From a virus, in IMG/VR virus record IMGVR_UViG_3300033145_002449, positions 1 through 36,483 of that record: DNA of 36,483 nt. One strand, given 5' to 3'. The notes under the pieces were generated by a model. The model was not told where the DNA came from and did not search any database. It saw only the letters and a program-made list of their open reading frames with translations. This document shows, piece by piece, positions 1 through 7,107 of this stretch. The position numbers and the translations under genes were made by a program. Position 1 is the stretch's first letter, and the number at the start of each line of letters is the position of its first letter.

Positions 1-38
1 CCGGCGCAAATTTTTTCAAGAGTTTTGGAGATAGGCAG

Positions 39-530
39 ATGGGCAAGAGAGGGCCAACACGAACCCCCCTTCAGATTCTCGAACAGCGAGGTTCTTGGCT
101 TGCGAAGCGCAGGAAAAACGAACCGGTACCGCCGAAAGGACCACTACCTTGTCCGAAGGACCTAAGTCCAAGAGCAAAAAAGGTTTGGAAAAAGTTGGTT
201 CCGCAGCTCAAGGCGATGGGAATCGTCGGTGCCTGCGACCGGAATGCACTCACGCGATACTGTGAGCTGTTTGCCTTGTGGCAGGAATACGCGGCATTTA
301 TCCGGGCCCACGGCCCGGTCCACAAGGTGACGAAAGACGGGCAAACTATAGGCGTTGCTGAGTGGCCACAGACCAAGGCCTTGCGGCACCTGAGTAAGCT
401 GCTCTCGGGAATCGAACGAGAGTTCGGGATGACGCCTGGTGCCCGCGCAAACCTCGCCCAAGAGCTACCGAGCGATCCTGACGAGAACCGTGGCAAGTGG
501 GAACGTATCATTAACGGATTCGAGAATTAA
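39..530 (+). CDS. terS: Terminase small subunit, P27 family
   Basis: This 163-residue protein is predicted to recognise phage DNA and hand it to the large terminase for packaging. The N-terminus starts GKRGPTRTP and is followed by a proline-rich stretch (NEPVPPKGPLPCP), then a helical region with LSPRAKKVWKKLVPQL, a D-x-x-x-L-x-x-Y-C segment (residues about 67-75) and a terminal EFGMTPGARA. This order is typical of P27-type small terminases (PF05119), and the length fits. The start has a TTGGAG ribosome site 9 bases upstream. The next gene begins 3 bases after the stop, so the two are probably co-translated. If the molecule is circular, the HNH gene at the far end lies just upstream, the usual HNH-terS-terL order. 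Confidence 0.9.
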   Translation: MGKRGPTRTPLQILEQRGSWLAKRRKNEPVPPKGPLPCPKDLSPRAKKVWKKLVPQLKAMGIVGACDRNALTRYCELFALWQEYAAFIRAHGPVHKVTKDGQTIGVAEWPQTKALRHLSKLLSGIEREFGMTPGARANLAQELPSDPDENRGKWERIINGFEN

Positions 531-532
531 AA

Positions 533-1846
533 ATGAAGATTGAATTTCGCAAGCCATCTGAACTAAAACCATATGACCAGAATCCTCGCGACAATGACGG
601 TGCTGTAGATGCCGTTGCTCGTTCGATTCAGGAGTTCGGATTCCGGCAACCCATTGTCGTTGACCCTGAAGGGCAAATCATCATCGGGCATACGCGCTGG
701 AAAGCAGCCTGGAAGTTGGGGCTAAAAACCGTGCCTGTCCACGTGGCGACAGATATGTCGCCAGCCCAAATCAAAGCTTACCGGATTGCCGACAACAAGG
801 TAGCAGAGCTGGCAACTTGGGACATGGAACTCTTGCCACTTGAACTCATGGAACTCCAAGCGATGGATGTGGACCTGAATTCGCTTGGGTTTTCGGATGA
901 GGAGCTCGCGGACTTGCTTAGCGCCGAGACCAAAACAGGCCTCGTTGATCCAGACGCAATTCCCGAATCACCAGATGAGGCAACTACGCAACCCGGTGAT
1001 TTATGGATTTTGGGCGAACATCGATTGCTATGCGGCGATGCTGGCAACTCTGAAGATGTCGATAAATTGCTTGGAGGGATATCAATCCAACTTGTCAATA
1101 CAGATCCGCCATATAATGTTAATTTAGCGCCACGGAGCAATAATGCTTTATTGGCTGGCAGTCACGGTTTACCTCATGAAATTGCCGAAAAAGTGCAGAG
1201 CATGCAAGATTATGACATTTTCAGATCAGGTATTCCAAAAATTGTAACACGAAAACTAAGAGCACGAGATCGAGTTTTAGCTAATGATTTCTGTACCGAT
1301 AACGAATTTTATAACCGTTTAATTTGTTGGTTTGGGAATATAAGTCGTGTTCTTGAGCCAGGGCGGTCATTCTATATTTGGGGCGGATATCTTAATTGGC
1401 CTAATTATTGTGCGGCTTTGGCACAAACAGGTCTTTATTTTTCCCAAGGCATTACATGGATTAAACATCATCCTGTTCTTGGTCGTACAGACATGATGAA
1501 CGATTCGGAACATTGTTGGTATGGTTGGAAAGAGGGTGCACCTCATAAATGGTTTGGCCCCAATAATATCAGCAATGTTTGGGAAGTTAAGAAAGTTAAT
1601 CCTGTTGATATGCTTCATCTCACCGAGAAGCCTGTCGAGCTTGCAGTGCGGGCCATCCAGTATTCATCGCGGGCAGGCGAGAACGTGTTGGACCTCTTCG
1701 GCGGTTCGGGCAGCACGCTCATTGCTTGCGAGCAGATGGGGCGACGGGCATATCTGATGAAACTGGACCCGCTGTACTGTGACGTCATCGTACAGCGTTG
1801 GGAGGAATTTACGGGAAAGAAGGCGGAGCGGGAGAAAGCGAAATGA
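533..1846 (+). CDS. ParB-like nuclease domain fused to DNA methyltransferase
   Basis: A two-domain protein of 437 residues. Residues 1-110 match a ParB/Srx N-terminal domain (LKPYDQNPRDND, then GHTRWKAAWKLG and the ADNKVAELATWD segment). Residues 160-430 form an N6-adenine or N4-cytosine methyltransferase: DPPY motif at residues 191-194 and the SAM-binding FGGSG at 389-393. DPPY preceding FGGSG is the beta-class order. Such fusions are common next to phage terminases and probably protect phage DNA from host restriction. The centre (about bases 1090-1620), between the two motifs and holding the presumed target recognition region, is visibly more AT-rich than both ends. The stop overlaps the next start in ATGA. 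Target sequence cannot be read from the gene. Confidence 0.88.
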   Translation: MKIEFRKPSELKPYDQNPRDNDGAVDAVARSIQEFGFRQPIVVDPEGQIIIGHTRWKAAWKLGLKTVPVHVATDMSPAQIKAYRIADNKVAELATWDMELLPLELMELQAMDVDLNSLGFSDEELADLLSAETKTGLVDPDAIPESPDEATTQPGDLWILGEHRLLCGDAGNSEDVDKLLGGISIQLVNTDPPYNVNLAPRSNNALLAGSHGLPHEIAEKVQSMQDYDIFRSGIPKIVTRKLRARDRVLANDFCTDNEFYNRLICWFGNISRVLEPGRSFYIWGGYLNWPNYCAALAQTGLYFSQGITWIKHHPVLGRTDMMNDSEHCWYGWKEGAPHKWFGPNNISNVWEVKKVNPVDMLHLTEKPVELAVRAIQYSSRAGENVLDLFGGSGSTLIACEQMGRRAYLMKLDPLYCDVIVQRWEEFTGKKAEREKAK

Positions 1847-2385
1847 TCTATCTTGCAAGTCCCTACACGCATCCTGATCCAGTTGTCCGGGAAGAGCGCT
1901 TCCGGGCGGTATGCAGGTTAGCAGCAGACATAATGCGCTGCGGCATCCACGTCTTCTCGCCTATTGCCCATTCACATCCTATCGCCAAACACGGGTTGCC
2001 GCTGGACTGGGAATTCTGGCGAGAGTATAACTTCGAATTCCTACGGAGATGCTCTGCCCTCTGGGTGCTGATGCTTGATGGCTGGCAGGAATCGGAGGGC
2101 GTACAGGCGGAAATAAAACGGGCCAGAGAACTTGGTATGCAAGTAATGTTGATACGGCCAGAGCCGATGTGCGGCTGCAATGTGGTGGACGATTGTGCGT
2201 TGAAGCACCTCCTTGCGCGGCTCAATTTCGCAATGCGGAAAGGAGAAAATGGAAGATGGTTTCTCTGCACGCCGAAAAAATTGACGAAGGCGGATAGATT
2301 TGAACTGCAAAAACTATGGCCGCAAGCGGGATGTGTGAAGTTATATGATGATCCAACTATAGTGGTCAAGGATGAAATTAAGTGA
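1843..2385 (+). CDS. DUF1937 family protein, nucleoside deoxyribosyltransferase-like
   Basis: A 180-residue protein beginning IYLASPYTHPDPVVREER and continuing with FSPIAHSHPIA, DWEFWREYNF and a GVQAEIKRARELG helix; this pattern is DUF1937, related to nucleoside 2-deoxyribosyltransferases and DUF4406. Those relatives cleave or transfer N-glycosidic bonds of nucleotides, so a role in nucleotide salvage or base modification is possible but not shown. ATG at 1843 is preferred over an in-frame start 15 codons upstream because it forms the ATGA junction with the methyltransferase and the family begins with this Met-Ile-Tyr. Residues about 110-180 are a C-terminal extension beyond the family domain, without a recognised motif. 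The 3' end overlaps the large terminase start by 4 bases. Confidence 0.8.
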   Translation: MIYLASPYTHPDPVVREERFRAVCRLAADIMRCGIHVFSPIAHSHPIAKHGLPLDWEFWREYNFEFLRRCSALWVLMLDGWQESEGVQAEIKRARELGMQVMLIRPEPMCGCNVVDDCALKHLLARLNFAMRKGENGRWFLCTPKKLTKADRFELQKLWPQAGCVKLYDDPTIVVKDEIK

Positions 2386-3986
2386 TTGATTTCGACAAGC
2401 TGCTCGTGCCCTTGTGTGGTTATGACCCGGTCGCCACTGCGGGCGACTGCTGGTTCGATCCCGAGGCCGCGCAGTTGGCGATCGACTTTTTCCACGAGCG
2501 GCTGCATCACATCGAGGGCAAATTCGCTGGCGAACCGTTCCTGCTCCAGCATTGGCAACAGTGGTTCATCGCCAATCTCTTCGGCTGGAAGCGTCCCGAC
2601 GGGACGCGGCGCTACCGCCAAGCACTTCTTTACATCCCGCGCAAGAACGGCAAGACGACGCTCACCGCCGGCATCGTCCTCTACATTCTGTTCTGCGATC
2701 ACGAACCGGGAGCGCAGATCTACAGTGCAGCAGCGGACCGTGCACAGGCGGCCCTCGTCTTCCGGCAGGCGGAGGGGATGATCCGACAGGATTCGCTCCT
2801 GCGGAAGGCGGTGCGCATCTACAAGCATTCCATAGTCCGCCACGATCGGCTTTGCGTCTACAAGCCGATCAGTGCTGAAGCCTATACGAAGTACGGGTTC
2901 AACTGCCACGTCGCGGTGATCGACGAGTTGCATGCTCAGCCAAACCGGGAGCTGGTCGACGTGATTATGACCTCAACCGGGAGCCGGGAACAACCGCTCG
3001 TGGTGATGATCACGACGGCCGATTACGAGCGCGAGAGCATCTGCAATGAGATATACAAACAGGCGAAGCAGATACGGGATGGCATCTTCGAGAACCCGGC
3101 CTTCCTGCCGCTCATCTACGAGGCGGAGAAAGACGCGGACTGGAAGGACCCGGACGTCTGGAGCGCCGTGAACCCAAATCTTGGGGTAAGCCTACGGAAG
3201 GATTACCTTGAGCGCGAATGCCAGCGTGCCCAGCAGACGCCGGCCTACGAGAACGTCTTCAAGCGCCTGCACCTCAATATGCGGACCGAGCTTGCCGAAA
3301 GGTGGCTTGACATGGACCGGTGGGAGGCCTGCGGTGGGGCGATAAATCCCGAGGACTTGCGAGGTCGCGAGTGTTATGCTGGCCTTGACCTCGGGGCGAC
3401 GAGCGATCTTACAAGTCTTTGCCTTGTCTTCCCGCGTGGTAATGAAGGCTTCGATGCCTTGTGGTGGCATTGGGTCCCGCGTAAGGTCGCGTTGTTGCGC
3501 GATAGGAAGGACCGCATACCCTATATGACTTGGGCGCAGCAAGGTTGGATCGAACTCACCGAGGGCGATGAGATCGACTATGGTTACATCCGCAAGCGCA
3601 TTAACGAGATCGGGCAACAGTATCACATCCGCGAGCTTGCCGCCGACCGGCTGTTCCAAGGCGCGCAGCTCTGCCAGGACCTTGTGGCGGATGGCTTCGA
3701 TGTGATCCCGTTCGGTCAAGGCTACTACAGCATGGCGGCCCCTACGGTGCACCTTGAGACACTCATTAACCGCGGCGAGTTCCGCCACGGGGATAACCCG
3801 GTAATGCGCTGGCAGGCGGCGAACGTGGCCGTGAAGATGGATGCAGCGGGAAACCTGAAGCCGGACAAGGCGCGCAGCTCCGACAAGATCGACGGCATCG
3901 TGGCGGCGATTATGGCCCTTGGGCGCGCGATGCAGCGCGGGCAGACGGGTTCCGTATACGAGAAACGCGGGATACAGACGATTTAG
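2382..3986 (+). CDS. terL: Terminase large subunit
   Basis: This 534-residue ATPase-nuclease pumps DNA into the prohead and cuts it. The Walker A-type motif is PRKNGKTT (residues 86-93, Lys91), the Walker B VAVIDELHA has Asp181-Glu182, and coupling-type residues MITTADYERES follow. The C-terminal RNase H-like nuclease starts with GLDLGATSDLTS (Asp336) and ends with DKIDGIVAAIMALGRA carrying late acidic residues. The length and architecture match Terminase_1 (HK97-type). The start is GTG, overlapping the previous stop as GTGA, with AAGGAT upstream. Linkage to a P27 small subunit and an HK97-type portal supports the assignment; the packaging mode (cos or headful) cannot be read from it. Confidence 0.95.
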   Translation: MIDFDKLLVPLCGYDPVATAGDCWFDPEAAQLAIDFFHERLHHIEGKFAGEPFLLQHWQQWFIANLFGWKRPDGTRRYRQALLYIPRKNGKTTLTAGIVLYILFCDHEPGAQIYSAAADRAQAALVFRQAEGMIRQDSLLRKAVRIYKHSIVRHDRLCVYKPISAEAYTKYGFNCHVAVIDELHAQPNRELVDVIMTSTGSREQPLVVMITTADYERESICNEIYKQAKQIRDGIFENPAFLPLIYEAEKDADWKDPDVWSAVNPNLGVSLRKDYLERECQRAQQTPAYENVFKRLHLNMRTELAERWLDMDRWEACGGAINPEDLRGRECYAGLDLGATSDLTSLCLVFPRGNEGFDALWWHWVPRKVALLRDRKDRIPYMTWAQQGWIELTEGDEIDYGYIRKRINEIGQQYHIRELAADRLFQGAQLCQDLVADGFDVIPFGQGYYSMAAPTVHLETLINRGEFRHGDNPVMRWQAANVAVKMDAAGNLKPDKARSSDKIDGIVAAIMALGRAMQRGQTGSVYEKRGIQTI

Positions 3987-3992
3987 GAGAAC

Positions 3993-4223
3993 ATGATGGG
4001 AACGGATGATTGGGAAGTGCGTCTTTGGGCACGGGAAAACAACGAGGAAGACAATGTGAAGGCCTTTCTCATTGAAGATGAAGAAGGCAATGAATATGCA
4101 CTCGCCCGGATAAGCTTGGGTTGCTGGCGCGTTGAGATTATCGGCAAGCCTGGAACTCTCGCCGCCCATATTGCACAGTTGTCTTCAATGCTTTATGCAT
4201 TGAGATTTCAGCCGAAAAAATGA
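3993..4223 (+). CDS. Hypothetical protein, 76 aa
   Basis: A small protein preceded by AGGAGA, located 6 bases after the large terminase. It has an acidic first half (EDNVKAFLIEDEEGNEYALARI) that looks like a short beta-sheet and a helical end. I recognise no family. The following membrane protein gene starts 16 bases downstream, so it belongs to the same operon. The reading frame is supported by its ribosome site and tight spacing rather than by homology. A second ATG one codon in (3996) is an equally good start. Confidence 0.6.
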   Translation: MMGTDDWEVRLWARENNEEDNVKAFLIEDEEGNEYALARISLGCWRVEIIGKPGTLAAHIAQLSSMLYALRFQPKK

Positions 4224-4239
4224 ATTGGAGATAAATCAG

Positions 4240-4413
4240 ATGACACGGTTGCAAGCTTATAGTTCCGTAATCGCGGTGTGGGTGACTGCAGCAGCTTGGG
4301 TATTCGCCCTGCGTGCATTCGCCGAAGCAAAATGTTGGATAGGATTTGGCGTGGTGGCTGCTGTGCCCCTCGTGATAATGTCAATCCTTGCTGCAGAATC
4401 CTTGAAGGACTGA
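4240..4413 (+). CDS. Small two-helix membrane protein
   Basis: A 57-residue protein with two hydrophobic segments (about residues 9-27 and 36-53) separated by FAEAKC, predicted to span the membrane twice with both ends on the same side. The ATG at 4240 is chosen because TTGGAG lies 8-15 bases upstream; the upstream TTG at 4225 would sit inside that ribosome site. It lies between the terminase and capsid genes, where phages often keep small accessory membrane proteins. Size and topology would also suit a holin, but genes more likely to be involved in lysis lie at 25.4-27.2 kb. No family recognised. Confidence 0.55.
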   Translation: MTRLQAYSSVIAVWVTAAAWVFALRAFAEAKCWIGFGVVAAVPLVIMSILAAESLKD

Positions 4414-4432
4414 AATAACCGCGGAGAAGTCT

Positions 4433-4627
4433 ATGGCTAGTCTAAAAGGCCTCTATACGACAGCGGAAGCAGCTGAGCTTTTGGGGATACCAGCCGATAA
4501 GCTGCGCCGGCTGATGCGTAATGACGTTATCCCGAATCGCCGGATCGGCAACCGCTGGTATATCCCTGGCACGTGGATTCACGAAATGCTTTGCGACGAC
4601 GTCTGTGCTGAAGTTACCTCCGCTTAA
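4433..4627 (+). CDS. HTH_17/excisionase-type DNA-binding protein
   Basis: A 64-residue protein with the pattern LYTTAEAAELLGI...LRRLMRNDVIPNRRIGNRWYIP: a helix-turn-helix followed by a wing with R-x-G-x-R-W-x-I-P, typical of the MerR-like HTH_17 or excisionase (xisA) DNA-binding fold. GCGGAGAAG precedes the ATG. No integrase is present in the window, so a recombination directionality role is unlikely unless the integrase lies elsewhere; a transcriptional regulator or replication/packaging accessory protein is more probable. Five 10-bp tandem repeats begin 14 bases after its stop and are the obvious candidate binding site. Confidence 0.8.
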   Translation: MASLKGLYTTAEAAELLGIPADKLRRLMRNDVIPNRRIGNRWYIPGTWIHEMLCDDVCAEVTSA

Positions 4628-4640
4628 CCCTCCAAAATTC

Positions 4641-4690
4641 ACGTTCAATTACGTTCACCTACGTGTAACTACGTTCATCTACGTCGGCAC
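4641..4690 (+). repeat. Five 10-bp tandem iterons (ACGT-phased)
   Basis: Five consecutive 10-base units start at 4641, 4651, 4661, 4671 and 4681. Each begins ACGT; three read ACGTTCA, with the last two units more degenerate. They lie in the non-coding gap after the HTH_17 gene. The spacing of about one helical turn places every ACGT on the same face of the DNA, as expected for cooperative binding by a small HTH protein. A TTGACA hexamer at 4695-4700 follows directly, but no convincing -10 box lies at the right distance. Confidence 0.75.
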
Positions 4691-4730
4691 TTCATTGACA
4701 CGCCTTGATTTTCCATCCAGACTTTAGTGT

Positions 4731-4892
4731 GTGAACGCTGTATTGAAGCTTGTTTGCGCGCTATGTGCACTTGCGGCCCTCGGTGTGGGTCTCGCGCTCT
4801 GGGTGCATCCAGGGGCCGGGCTGTTTGCTGTTGGCTTGGTACTCTGGCTTGATCTCTTTGTGGGGAGCACTGCGCGATGGCTAAGACGTTAG
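4731..4892 (+). CDS. Short two-TM membrane protein, GTG start
   Basis: An open frame of 53 residues starting GTG-AAC (NAVLKLVCALCALAALG...) encodes two hydrophobic helices separated by WVHPGAG, ending STARWLRR. Similar small double-spanning proteins are common just upstream of portal genes in HK97-type phages. It overlaps the next start by 16 bases. No good ribosome site is visible before the GTG, so the exact start is uncertain; the frame is supported by its uninterrupted hydrophobic pattern and the positive-charged C-terminus. Function unknown. Confidence 0.6.
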   Translation: MNAVLKLVCALCALAALGVGLALWVHPGAGLFAVGLVLWLDLFVGSTARWLRR

Positions 4893-5482
4893 AGACGACC
4901 CTCCAGCTCACGCTCAACGGCAATTACGTTGATAGCGACGATCTCAACTCCTCCCGCGGCAATCTCATCTGGACCCTTACCGATACCCTCGCCAATGGTT
5001 CCGGTGCCGACCAAGCGAACCTGATGTGGTACGACACGCGCACGCTTGCGGCTACGAGTGAGGATCTGGATCTCTGGGGCATCACAGACGTCTTCAACGA
5101 TACGATCTATTTCGGCCGCGTCAAGGCACTCATCATCGAGAATACGTCAGAGACAGACGATCTCTATGTCGGCGGCGCTTCGAGCAATGCATGGGCGACA
5201 TGGGTTGGAGATGCCACGGACAAGGTGAAAATCAGGCCTGGTGGTTTCATGCTACTTTGGGCGCCGGATGCGATTGCCTACAATGTCATCGCGGGTACGG
5301 GCGATAAGCTCAAGATCGATGCGGGCAGTGCGACCATCACCTACAACATCGCAATCATAGGGACGACCGGGGCCGGGACGACGACAACGTCTACGACCTC
5401 GACGACATCTACGAGCACGTCTACGACGACTACGTCATCGACCTCGACCAGCACGACAACCACGACTACGACAGCGCCATGA
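4877..5482 (+). CDS. Virion-module protein with C-terminal Thr/Ser tail
   Basis: A 201-residue protein. Residues 1-167 are predicted to be a beta-rich fold (TLQLTLNGNYVDSDDL, then RVKALIIENTSETDDLYVGG, KIRPGGFMLLWAPDAIAYNV) resembling phage structural or decoration proteins; I do not recognise a named family. Residues 168-201 are almost only Thr and Ser and end with AP. The tail matches those of five other proteins here and is a candidate site for O-glycosylation by the phage enzymes at 21957-24772. The gene overlaps the portal start by 4 bases (ATGA), so it is co-translated with the portal and likely to be a head component. GGGGAG lies 10 bases before the ATG. Confidence 0.78.
   Translation: MAKTLETTLQLTLNGNYVDSDDLNSSRGNLIWTLTDTLANGSGADQANLMWYDTRTLAATSEDLDLWGITDVFNDTIYFGRVKALIIENTSETDDLYVGGASSNAWATWVGDATDKVKIRPGGFMLLWAPDAIAYNVIAGTGDKLKIDAGSATITYNIAIIGTTGAGTTTTSTTSTTSTSTSTTTTSSTSTSTTTTTTTAP
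5378..5479 (+). repeat. Thr/Ser codon tract 1
   Basis: About 34 codons drawn almost only from ACG, ACC, ACA, TCG, TCT and AGC encode the C-terminal Thr/Ser tail of the protein before the portal. The DNA is a degenerate ACG/TCG microsatellite, which creates a long poly-Val/Asp open frame on the opposite strand that is not a gene. Confidence 0.9.
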
Positions 5483-7101
5483 TAATCGAAAGCATATTGG
5501 AACAGCGGGCGGTGAAGAAGACGGGGGCGCACCCGTCAAGCCCGGCCTATTGGATTCAGAAGCTGCTCACGGGGGCGGGCGGCGGGACCTCGACGGCGGC
5601 TGGCATCAACATCGACCATGACAACGTCCTCACGTTCAGCGCCGTCTGGAATGCGGTCAATATCATCTCCGGGGCCGTCGGCTTCTTACCGATGATCGTC
5701 TACCGCCGGCGCGAGGATGGCGGGCGCGAACGCGCACCGCAGCATCGCGTCTACCAGCTCATGCACGACCGGCCGAACCCGTATATGGACGCGCTGGTTT
5801 TCCGGGAGACACTTACCGCCCATGCCTTGACTTGGGGTAACGGCTATGCGGAGATCGAGTGGGATGGCGGGATGCGTCCGGTAGCGCTTTGGCCGCTATT
5901 GCCGGACCGGATGAAAGTGAAAGTCGATGGCAACGAGGTTATCTACCAATACACGACGAAAGACGGGAAACAGTACAGGTTGCTGCCCGAAGATGTACTA
6001 CATATCAAGGGCCTCGGGTTTGATGGGTTGAAGGGCTATTCGGTGATCCAGTATGCAGCCGAGGGCATCGCTGCAGGTATGGCTGCGGAGCGATTCGGTG
6101 CGGCCTTCTTCGGCAACGGCGCGATCCCGGGCGGTGTACTTGAGCACCCGAAAGTATTGAGTAATACGGCACGCAGGAATCTCCGCGATAGCTGGGAAGA
6201 GCGACATAAGGGACTGGATCAAGCCCATCGCGTGGCCATTCTCGAAGAAGGGATGACCTACAAGCAGATTGGCATCCCGGCGCGCGATGCGCAACTTCTG
6301 GAGACGCGGCGGTTCAGCATCTCGGACGTGGCGCGATGGTTCGATATCCCACCGCATATGCTCAAAGACCTGACTCGAAGTACCTATTCGAATATCGAGC
6401 AGCAGGGGATCGAGTTCGTCACGTGGACTCTCGCCAAATGGCTCCGGCGCTGGGAATTGGAGACGAACTGGAAGCTCTTCTCGAACCAGCAGTATGGCTA
6501 TTACTATGCCGAATTCGTCGTCGATGCTCTCTTGCGTGGCGATACGAACAGCCGCTACGAGGCCTATGCGAAGGCGATCAACAGCGGCTGGATGAAGCCG
6601 AACGAGGTCCGGCTGCGCGAGAACCTTAATCCCGATCCGGCAATCGAGGGTTTCCGCCAGCCGGTCAATATCATCACGATCGGGACCGGTGCACAGGCCC
6701 CCGCTGCGGGTGGAGACGAGAGCGAAGATGAACGCCAGCGTGCATTCGCTCGACTGCTCCGCGAGACCTGGCGCCGGATCATCACGAAAGAAGTCAAGGC
6801 ACTGCGCAAGGCTCTGAAGCGCGATTCGGATTTCCTCACCTATGTCCGGAACTTCTACGCGAAGCAGGCTGAGTATGCGACCCAGGTCCTGGAGCCGGTG
6901 CTCTCCGCCTGTTACGGTCGGCAGATAGACCCGGCCGTGGAGGTCGTGGCCTACATAACCGACGGGCTGCGGGCGATGGAAAAGTGCTTCGCCGAAGGCA
7001 ATGGGAATGCCGTGCAGGCCGCGGAGAATCTGCTTGACGAATGGGAAAACGAACGGGTCGAGAAACTCGCGACGCAGACAATGCTCCATATCAGGAGGTG
7101 A
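5479..7101 (+). CDS. Portal protein, HK97 family
   Basis: The 540-residue portal forms the dodecameric ring through which DNA enters and leaves the head. Diagnostic segments are FSAVWNAVNIISGAVGFLPM, YRRREDGGRERAPQHRVYQLMHDRPNPYM, LTWGNGYAEIEWDG, the DVLHIKGLGFDGLKGYSV stretch, and ISDVARWFDIPPHML (about residues 277-291), all typical of PF04860. Residues after about 400 are a helical C-terminal extension with a charged, coiled-coil-like crown. The ATG overlaps the preceding stop. The stop itself lies within the AGGAGGTGA ribosome site of the protease gene, so the two genes are tightly coupled. Confidence 0.95.
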   Translation: MIIESILEQRAVKKTGAHPSSPAYWIQKLLTGAGGGTSTAAGINIDHDNVLTFSAVWNAVNIISGAVGFLPMIVYRRREDGGRERAPQHRVYQLMHDRPNPYMDALVFRETLTAHALTWGNGYAEIEWDGGMRPVALWPLLPDRMKVKVDGNEVIYQYTTKDGKQYRLLPEDVLHIKGLGFDGLKGYSVIQYAAEGIAAGMAAERFGAAFFGNGAIPGGVLEHPKVLSNTARRNLRDSWEERHKGLDQAHRVAILEEGMTYKQIGIPARDAQLLETRRFSISDVARWFDIPPHMLKDLTRSTYSNIEQQGIEFVTWTLAKWLRRWELETNWKLFSNQQYGYYYAEFVVDALLRGDTNSRYEAYAKAINSGWMKPNEVRLRENLNPDPAIEGFRQPVNIITIGTGAQAPAAGGDESEDERQRAFARLLRETWRRIITKEVKALRKALKRDSDFLTYVRNFYAKQAEYATQVLEPVLSACYGRQIDPAVEVVAYITDGLRAMEKCFAEGNGNAVQAAENLLDEWENERVEKLATQTMLHIRR

Positions 7102-7107
7102 AGAAAG

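Noticed and set aside
4433-4627. Excisionase implying a nearby integrase and attachment site
   Set aside because: No tyrosine or serine recombinase is encoded and no attP-like sequence was recognised; the gene is kept as a DNA-binding protein only.
4695-4728. Promoter with TTGACA at 4695-4700
   Set aside because: The only -10-like sequence (TTTAGT at 4723-4728) is 22 bases away, too far for a normal sigma70 promoter.
5341-5532. Minus-strand open frame rich in Val and Asp
   Set aside because: It is the complement of the Thr/Ser codon tract (ACG becomes CGT/GTC-type codons) and has no ribosome site; similar false frames occur opposite the tracts at 10.6 and 15.0 kb.
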